Assembly: GCF_002909445.1 (NCBI RefSeq)
Contig: NZ_PPXC01000001.1
Location: forward strand, 372,001 to 436,000
DNA: 64,000 nt
Direction: 5' to 3'
Origin: Arthrobacter glacialis
Lineage (GTDB): Bacteria; Actinomycetota; Actinomycetes; Actinomycetales; Micrococcaceae
How positions within the stretch are numbered: position 1 is the stretch's first letter; each line of letters begins with the position of its first letter. This document shows, piece after piece, positions 59,135-64,000 of this stretch. The notes under the pieces were generated by a model. It ran no database searches and had not been told where the DNA came from. It saw nothing but the letters and a program-made list of their open reading frames with translations. A program made the translations under genes and the position numbers.

Positions 59135-60400
59135 ATGAGTTCCATGTTCCGTTCGCTGAGAGTTTTCAACTACCGGCTCTGGGTGACAGGAGCCCTGGTG
59201 TCCAATATCGGTACCTGGATGCAGCGCGTCGCCCAGGACTGGCTGGTCCTGACGGTCCTCACCAATCATTCAGGCACCGCTGCCGGCATTACCACGGGCC
59301 TGCAATTCTTGCCCATCGTGTTCCTGGGGCCCTACGCAGGGCTGGTGGGCGACCGCGTCAACAAGAGGAAACTGCTGCTCATCACCCAAACCGCCATGGG
59401 AATTTGTGCGCTTTTGTTGGGAATATTGGTTGTCACGGGGGCTGTACAACTGTGGCACGTTTATGTATTGGCCACCCTGCTGGGTGTGGCCAGCGCCTTC
59501 GATGCCCCCTCACGTCAGGCGTTTGTGTCCCAGGTGGTTGCCAAGGAGGATGTGCCCAACGCCGTGGCGCTCAACAGTGCGTCCTTCAACCTGGCCCGCC
59601 TGGCAGGGCCCGGCGTTGCGGGTCTGGTCATTGCGCTGGTGGGAACGGGGCCGGCCTTCTTGATCAATGCCGCGAGCTTTGCTGCCGTGATCGTCTCGCT
59701 GTGGCGCATGCGCACCAGCGAGCTCATTCCCGCAGTGCGGGTGCCCCGGGCCAAGGGGCAGATTCGTGAAGGCTTTGTTTACATCAGGCAGCGCCCGGAT
59801 TTGATGATGATCATGGTGCTGGTGTTCCTGGTGGCCACCTTTGGGATGAACTTTCAAATCACCAACGCACTCATGGCCACGGCAGTTTTCCATGTGGGGC
59901 CGGGGGAGTACGGGCTGCTTGGCTCGGTCATGGCCATTGGCACCCTGGCTGCGGCGTTGCTGGCTGCCAGGCGCAAGACCATGCGCATGGTCTACATCGT
60001 CGGTGGCGCGCTGGCCTTCGGCGTGACGGTGGGCGTGGCCGCCTTCATGCCCAGCTTTGCCCTCTACGCCATTGCCCTGGTGCCGGTGGGGTTGGCCTCA
60101 CTGACGTTCATGAACGCGTGCAATACCACCGTGCAGCTGACCACCGACTCCGCCATGCGTGGACGCGTGCTGGCCGTCTATATGGTGGTGATGCAGGGCG
60201 GGACGCCCATTGGAGCGCCGTTGGTGGGGTGGATCGCCACGGAATTCGGCCCCCGCTGGTCGCTGGGCTTGGGCGGCGTTGTGGCAGTTGTTGCTGGTCT
60301 TGCTGCGCTGCTGATGCTGAACAAGCGCAACAACGTCACGATGCGGGAGCAAATTGCTGCCCTCCGCCCGTTCGCCTTGGCGCGGGCACTCCACCGCTAG
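59135..60400 (+). CDS. MFS exporter (MFS_3/EntS-like)
   Basis: The protein has 421 residues and 11-12 membrane helices. LRVFNYRLWVTGALVSNIGTWMQRVAQDWLVLT is the usual N terminus of the MFS_3 branch, GPYAGLVGDRVNKRKLLL is the loop 2-3 motif and ASAFDAPSRQAFVSQVV the helix-4/5 motif. The family exports siderophores and drugs by proton antiport. The gene follows marR without a gap. The substrate is unknown. Confidence 0.93.
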   Translation: MSSMFRSLRVFNYRLWVTGALVSNIGTWMQRVAQDWLVLTVLTNHSGTAAGITTGLQFLPIVFLGPYAGLVGDRVNKRKLLLITQTAMGICALLLGILVVTGAVQLWHVYVLATLLGVASAFDAPSRQAFVSQVVAKEDVPNAVALNSASFNLARLAGPGVAGLVIALVGTGPAFLINAASFAAVIVSLWRMRTSELIPAVRVPRAKGQIREGFVYIRQRPDLMMIMVLVFLVATFGMNFQITNALMATAVFHVGPGEYGLLGSVMAIGTLAAALLAARRKTMRMVYIVGGALAFGVTVGVAAFMPSFALYAIALVPVGLASLTFMNACNTTVQLTTDSAMRGRVLAVYMVVMQGGTPIGAPLVGWIATEFGPRWSLGLGGVVAVVAGLAALLMLNKRNNVTMREQIAALRPFALARALHR

Positions 60401-60451
60401 CTGCCGGCCACGAGGCACCCCCAGCCAGCCAAGGTCCTACGTCCAGCGCTT

Positions 60452-60473
60452 TAGGTAAACATTTGTTTACCTA
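60452..60473. promoter_or_regulatory. 22-bp palindrome after the MFS gene
   Basis: TAGGTAAACATTTGTTTACCTA is palindromic except for the two central bases. It lies 52 bases after the MFS stop, at the border of an AT-rich region. It looks like a regulator site for a transcript to the right. Confidence 0.45.
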
Positions 60474-61021
60474 GCGTAAAAAACTGGGAAAAAGCTGGGT
60501 TTCAGTGGGAACTTGTCGAGGGCATAGTAATCGTGCAAAAACTTGGTTTGAACAAAATTATCAAAATAGTGAGTCCAGCAAAATATGTGCGCGTGCATTA
60601 CGCGATTATGGTGATTATCTTTGACTCAAATCGTCATTTTCCGTCAAATTGAGAGTAAAACTACAATGTAAGGTTCATCACAAATTAGAGCACAATCTCA
60701 CATGCTGGACGTTTGGGGTCTTTGTTACTTGCAAGGATGCTTTGTTACGTAGGACACTGACGTATGTGAACACCCACTCAGTGAATTCTGCAGCAGCAGC
60801 AACTGTCCGCCTCGAAGCGAGGGGACAGTTTTTGCGCAGTTGTCGAATGCAGGCCTAGATCGCAATACCTGGAAGCCATTGGGGGATGTAGCAACACATG
60901 GCAAATTTCAGGCTTTGGCCCATGGGCTGGCCCTCGTAAAGAGGGCAATAAAGCTCTGGATTCTCAGAGCTGAAGGAAGCATTCGCGCCGTCGAGTACGG
61001 CCATACACCTTAGGTAGTTCA
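60474..61021. other. AT-rich gene-free leader region with hairpins
   Basis: No coding gene is supported in about 550 bases, and the AT content is far above the flanks. A terminator-like hairpin lies at 60801-60831 (AACTGTCC pairs with GGACAGTT, then TTTT). Another follows at 60950-60970 (AGCTCTG/CAGAGCT). The first could end a small RNA transcribed from about 60.6-60.7 kb, and the rest may be a long structured leader of the next gene. Confidence 0.45.
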
Positions 61022-61864
61022 ATGTCAGTAGCATCCGGATACGTCCACATCTCCGTTAGAAACGCCGCCAAGGCCGTTGCCCGCAACAGCAGTCAGGGCG
61101 CGCTGGCCCATTCTGCTCATACTGAGCACCCCGGATACTCAGGCGCCTACCGTCCCGACACGACCACTGCCGCATCCCGGCTGCGTGCTGTCCCCGCAGC
61201 TGAGGGCTACCCCATGACGGCGCCCACCCCGGTGATTGCCGGCGGCGACAAACTGCGCGGTGTCAGCCCGGACAATGTGGCACGAGGATTTGTTCTGTAC
61301 GTCGGCGTGGATGAAGACACGGCCGCCGCAGCCGGAACGTCCCTGGCCAAACTGGCGCAGGACATCCGTGCCTACGCTCAAAGCCTGGTGCCGCAAGCCC
61401 AGAGCTACGCAGCCGTGGCGATTGCGCCGTCGGACGCTGTTGGCACCGCCTTGGACGTTGTCCGCTCCACCTTTGGAGACCCCACCGTGGCCAGCCGCCA
61501 ACGCCAGGAAACAGTTCGCGTCCCGGTTGCCGATCAGCGACCCACGGGCGTCCTGATCGATCTGGCCCGCCGCGAAGTGCACCTCGACGGTGACACCCTG
61601 AACCTCACGTTCAAGGAATTCGAGCTGCTGAACTACCTGGTGGAAAACGGCACTCGTACAGTGGGCCGCGACGAACTCCTTGAGGGCCTCTGGAGCAACG
61701 CCGACGAGGTCCCCAACGAGCGCACCATCGACGTTCACATCCGCCGCCTGCGCTCCAAGCTGGGCCGCCTGGCCAACACCGTCCGCACCGTCCGCGGCGA
61801 AGGCTACCGCTTCTACGAGCACCCCGAAGTGGTTGTTTGGGCCGCCCCGGAATACTCCATCTGA
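61022..61864 (+). CDS. Orphan OmpR/PhoB-type winged-helix protein
   Basis: The protein has 280 residues. The DNA-binding domain is at about 178-265: LIDLARREVHLDGDTLNLTFKEFELLNYLVENGTRTVGRDELLEGLW and ERTIDVHIRRLRSKLGRLANTVRTVRGEGYRFYEHPE. No receiver domain with Asp/Lys is present. Instead about 85-155 is an alpha/beta region (GFVLYVGVDEDTAAAAGTSLAKLAQDIRAYAQSLV) of unknown type, and the first 80 residues are disordered. It has no kinase partner nearby. The long AT-rich leader suggests elaborate control. Confidence 0.85.
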   Translation: MSVASGYVHISVRNAAKAVARNSSQGALAHSAHTEHPGYSGAYRPDTTTAASRLRAVPAAEGYPMTAPTPVIAGGDKLRGVSPDNVARGFVLYVGVDEDTAAAAGTSLAKLAQDIRAYAQSLVPQAQSYAAVAIAPSDAVGTALDVVRSTFGDPTVASRQRQETVRVPVADQRPTGVLIDLARREVHLDGDTLNLTFKEFELLNYLVENGTRTVGRDELLEGLWSNADEVPNERTIDVHIRRLRSKLGRLANTVRTVRGEGYRFYEHPEVVVWAAPEYSI

Positions 61865-61890
61865 CGCTGGTCCCGGACTAGTTCCGGCAC

Positions 61891-61937
61891 GTACGACGGC
61901 GGTTGTCTCACCTTAGGTGTGGCAACCGCCGTCGTAC
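61891..61937. terminator. Bidirectional-type terminator
   Basis: Perfect 15-bp arms (GTACGACGGCGGTTG at 61891-61905 and complement at 61923-61937), followed by TGCTTTAAG. Confidence 0.8.
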
Positions 61938-61964
61938 TGCTTTAAGTGTCACTAAACTGTGAAC

Positions 61965-62486
61965 ATGAGCGAACACCACATTAAAAAGTTGATCTTGATG
62001 CGCCATGCCAAGGCGGCTTTTCCGCTGGGTGTGGAAGACCACGACAGGCCGTTGGCCCAGCGCGGCCATACTGAAGCGCCGCTGGCCGGCAAATGGCTGG
62101 TGGAGAACTCGGTGCTCCCCGACTTCATCCTGTGTTCCTCTGCCCTGCGAACCCGACAAACCTGCACCTGGGTGTGCCAGCAATTGGCGGACAAGGCTCC
62201 CACACCCAAGCTCGAGACAGCGCTCTACGCCGCCGGGGCCACCTCCATGCTCTCGGTGGTCAACCATGTGCCGGAAACCGTGAACACGCTCATGGTGATC
62301 AGTCACATGCCCGGCATCCAGTCCCTGGCCCTGCGCCTGGCCTCACGGGATTCGGATCAGGACGCCTACATGGACCTGGCGTCAGGCTTCCCCACCAGCG
62401 GATTCGCCGTCTTTGACTACACCGGTGACTGGGCAACCCTTGACGGTCAGGATGCCCAGCTGAGCAACTTTGTGGTGCCGCGCTAG
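61965..62486 (+). CDS. SixA-like histidine phosphatase
   Basis: The ATG at 61965 is chosen over GTG at 61959; neither has a clear ribosome site. The 173-residue protein starts with LILMRHAKAAF (the RHA/RHG catalytic motif), has DRPLAQRGHTEAPLAG, SSALRTRQTCTW with the second arginine, and VISHMPGIQSL with the second histidine. This is the SixA type, a phosphohistidine phosphatase in Escherichia coli. The substrate in actinobacteria is not known. Confidence 0.88.
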   Translation: MSEHHIKKLILMRHAKAAFPLGVEDHDRPLAQRGHTEAPLAGKWLVENSVLPDFILCSSALRTRQTCTWVCQQLADKAPTPKLETALYAAGATSMLSVVNHVPETVNTLMVISHMPGIQSLALRLASRDSDQDAYMDLASGFPTSGFAVFDYTGDWATLDGQDAQLSNFVVPR

Positions 62487-62517
62487 GCCCCAGTGGGTGG
62501 GCTCCAGCGCTTAGGTT

Positions 62518-64000
62518 CTACGCCTCGATCTCCGGCATCAACGTCTTCAGCGTCCACGTCTTCTTCTTGTTCACGGCCGCCCAGGCAAACAGCAAACCGA
62601 GCACCGTGTAGCCCAGCAGACCCAACACAATGGGTATCAACGGCGCCAAATCCGCGCCATAAATCAGGTGCCGCATGCCCTCCACCACATGCCCCATGGG
62701 CAGGATCTGATGCATGATGTGCAGCGGTTCGGGCGTGGTCTGCCACGGGAAAGTGCCGCCGGAGGAAACCAGCTGGAGCACCAGCAAGATCAGCACCACA
62801 AACTTCCCCGGCGTGCCCAGAAGCGCCACAATTCCCTGAATCAGGGCGGTAAACGCCAGCGACGCCAGCAACAACAGACCCAGGGTCAGCCACGGGTGGC
62901 TCGGCTCCAGCCCCAACCCAAACTTCACTACCGCGTACAGCAGCAGGGCCTGCCCCGTGGCGACTGCGGCAAATGGCAGCCAGCCGCCCACGGCAATCTT
63001 CCAGGACGGGGCGTTGGAGGCCAGGGCGCGCACAGTCAAAGGCCGCATGACCTGGACCAGCATAAACGCACCAATCCACAGGGCCAGGACCAGGAAGAAC
63101 GGCGCCAGGCCGGATCCGTAGTTCGCGGCCTTGGCCTGCGAGATGGAATCCACGCGGATGGGATCGGCAATGACGCCGGCTGCGTTGAGCTTGTCCTTGT
63201 CGTTGGGATCCGGCACCGAACCTGCGCCGCTGAGCAACTGTTTGGACAATTCGGCAGCGCCAGTGGAAAGCTTGCCGGACCCGTCTTTCAAATCGCCCGC
63301 ACCGGTGTTGAGCTTGGTGGCGCCGGCCGCCAACTGGTTTGCTCCGTCCAAGGCTGATTCTTGCCCGTCTGCCAAAGTGGCCGCACCTGCGGAAAGCTCC
63401 CCGGCCCCGGCATGGGCCTGGGCAATCGCAGCGGTGAGTGTCGGCGTGGCGCCGGCCAGCTTGGCAGCACCTTCTGCCACGGCGGCGGAGCCGTCGGCCA
63501 GTTTTTGGATGTCGGCTGCGTCCGTGGCCAGCTGATTCCTTAAATCGGTGACGGTGGGACTCGTCGCTGCGCCGGCCAGCGAGGAGCGGATCGCCGCCGC
63601 CTGTGCTTGTGTGAGAACTCCGTCGCTGAGTAGTTGTGTCAGCTTGTCGTTGATAGCCGCCGTGGCAGCGGCATCCACCTTCCCTGCCGTCCCAATGGCG
63701 CCCTGGACTTTATCATTCAACGCAGCGTTGCCGGCCGCCACCGCGGCGGCACCGGCGGAGAGTTTCTTGGTGTCATCGGGCAGTGTTGCGGTTTGGGATT
63801 CCAGCTGGCCCAAGCCCTTGTCCAGGGCTGCGGCACCAGCCTGAAGCTGCTTGGCACCGGTCACTAGCTTCGTTTGGCCCGCCACCAGGTCATTGGTGCC
63901 GTTGCGAAGGTCCCCCGTGCCGGTTTTCAGCGTCCCAACTCCCGTGTCCAAGGTGGCGGCACCCTCGGCGAGCTGTTGGGCGCCGTCGGCCGCTTTCACC
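62518..64000 (-). CDS. YhgE/Pip membrane protein, C-terminal part (partial)
   Basis: The frame continues past the right edge, so the N terminus is missing. About 300 residues are heptad-like repeats of the Pip type (AADGAQQLAEGAATLDTGVGTLKTGTGDL). Five to six membrane helices of the ABC-2 type follow, from about residue 310 (PFFLVLALWIGAFMLVQVMRP) to GLLGYTVLGLLFAWAAV, ending in a short basic tail. Family members are phage-infection proteins and ESX-type secretion components in Gram-positives. The role here is unknown. Confidence 0.88.
   Translation of the reverse strand, partial: VKAADGAQQLAEGAATLDTGVGTLKTGTGDLRNGTNDLVAGQTKLVTGAKQLQAGAAALDKGLGQLESQTATLPDDTKKLSAGAAAVAAGNAALNDKVQGAIGTAGKVDAAATAAINDKLTQLLSDGVLTQAQAAAIRSSLAGAATSPTVTDLRNQLATDAADIQKLADGSAAVAEGAAKLAGATPTLTAAIAQAHAGAGELSAGAATLADGQESALDGANQLAAGATKLNTGAGDLKDGSGKLSTGAAELSKQLLSGAGSVPDPNDKDKLNAAGVIADPIRVDSISQAKAANYGSGLAPFFLVLALWIGAFMLVQVMRPLTVRALASNAPSWKIAVGGWLPFAAVATGQALLLYAVVKFGLGLEPSHPWLTLGLLLLASLAFTALIQGIVALLGTPGKFVVLILLVLQLVSSGGTFPWQTTPEPLHIMHQILPMGHVVEGMRHLIYGADLAPLIPIVLGLLGYTVLGLLFAWAAVNKKKTWTLKTLMPEIEA

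Noticed and set aside
60649-60858. 69-residue frame in the AT-rich region
   Set aside because: It runs through the hairpin at 60801-60831 and has no ribosome site; a non-coding transcript is more likely.

Overview
The window is GC-rich actinobacterial DNA, most likely from Arthrobacter or a close Micrococcaceae relative. The signs are a mycothiol-dependent isomerase-family protein, an overlapping nei2/lhr pair, a secreted transglycosylase behind a c-di-AMP (ydaO-type) riboswitch, many GTG/TTG starts and 4-bp start/stop overlaps. This assignment is read from gene content, not from a database search.

Region 1 to 36.2 kb is mostly chromosomal. It holds a cut-off trans-sulfuration enzyme, a decayed PAP2 phosphatase, a GH76 protein, an SDR/acyl-CoA dehydrogenase pair and PEP carboxylase. 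Next comes an envelope-stress cluster (9.6-14.2 kb): Asp23/Gls24-type proteins, AmaP, CsbD and GlsB, followed by an ECF sigma factor overlapping a protein that appears to join a zinc anti-sigma motif to an Asp23 domain. Further on are a pseudouridine synthase, an AAC(3)-I-like acetyltransferase, Nei2-Lhr DNA repair, a YcnI copper-type pair, a two-component system, and a divergent module of SPFH protein plus NAD-kinase-like protein facing an NrtR-type Nudix regulator, with two clear operators between them. A K+ channel and a long secreted coiled-coil protein close the region.

Region 36.25 to 53.52 kb is an integrated element of about 17.3 kb in the 3' end of a tRNA-Ser(CGA) gene. It is bounded by 78-bp direct repeats and has visibly lower GC. 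Its right half has an integration/replication set: a tyrosine integrase broken by an in-frame TAG, an XRE-like regulator, an excisionase-like HTH protein, two unknown proteins, an AAA+ helicase-like ATPase and a second, intact tyrosine recombinase. Its left half is cargo that looks like defence or conflict genes: a zeta-toxin-like kinase, an ImmA/IrrE peptidase with a small coupled partner, a PD-(D/E)XK nuclease-like protein, and DUF4145, DUF2971 and HEPN-like proteins. The cargo genes are separated by odd low-complexity CGGCCA-rich patches, and a 2.1-kb non-coding stretch has a 190-bp tandem duplication full of GTCAT motifs. No conjugation genes are seen.

Region 53.6 to 64 kb is chromosomal again: an AlkZ-like winged-helix protein, a lipoprotein, TadA, uracil phosphoribosyltransferase, a SUMF1-fold protein, the riboswitch-controlled transglycosylase, a MarR/MFS pair, an orphan OmpR-type DNA-binding protein, a SixA-like phosphatase and a YhgE/Pip membrane protein cut by the window edge. 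At least two families of palindromic intergenic repeats are scattered over the chromosomal parts, one nested inside the other.
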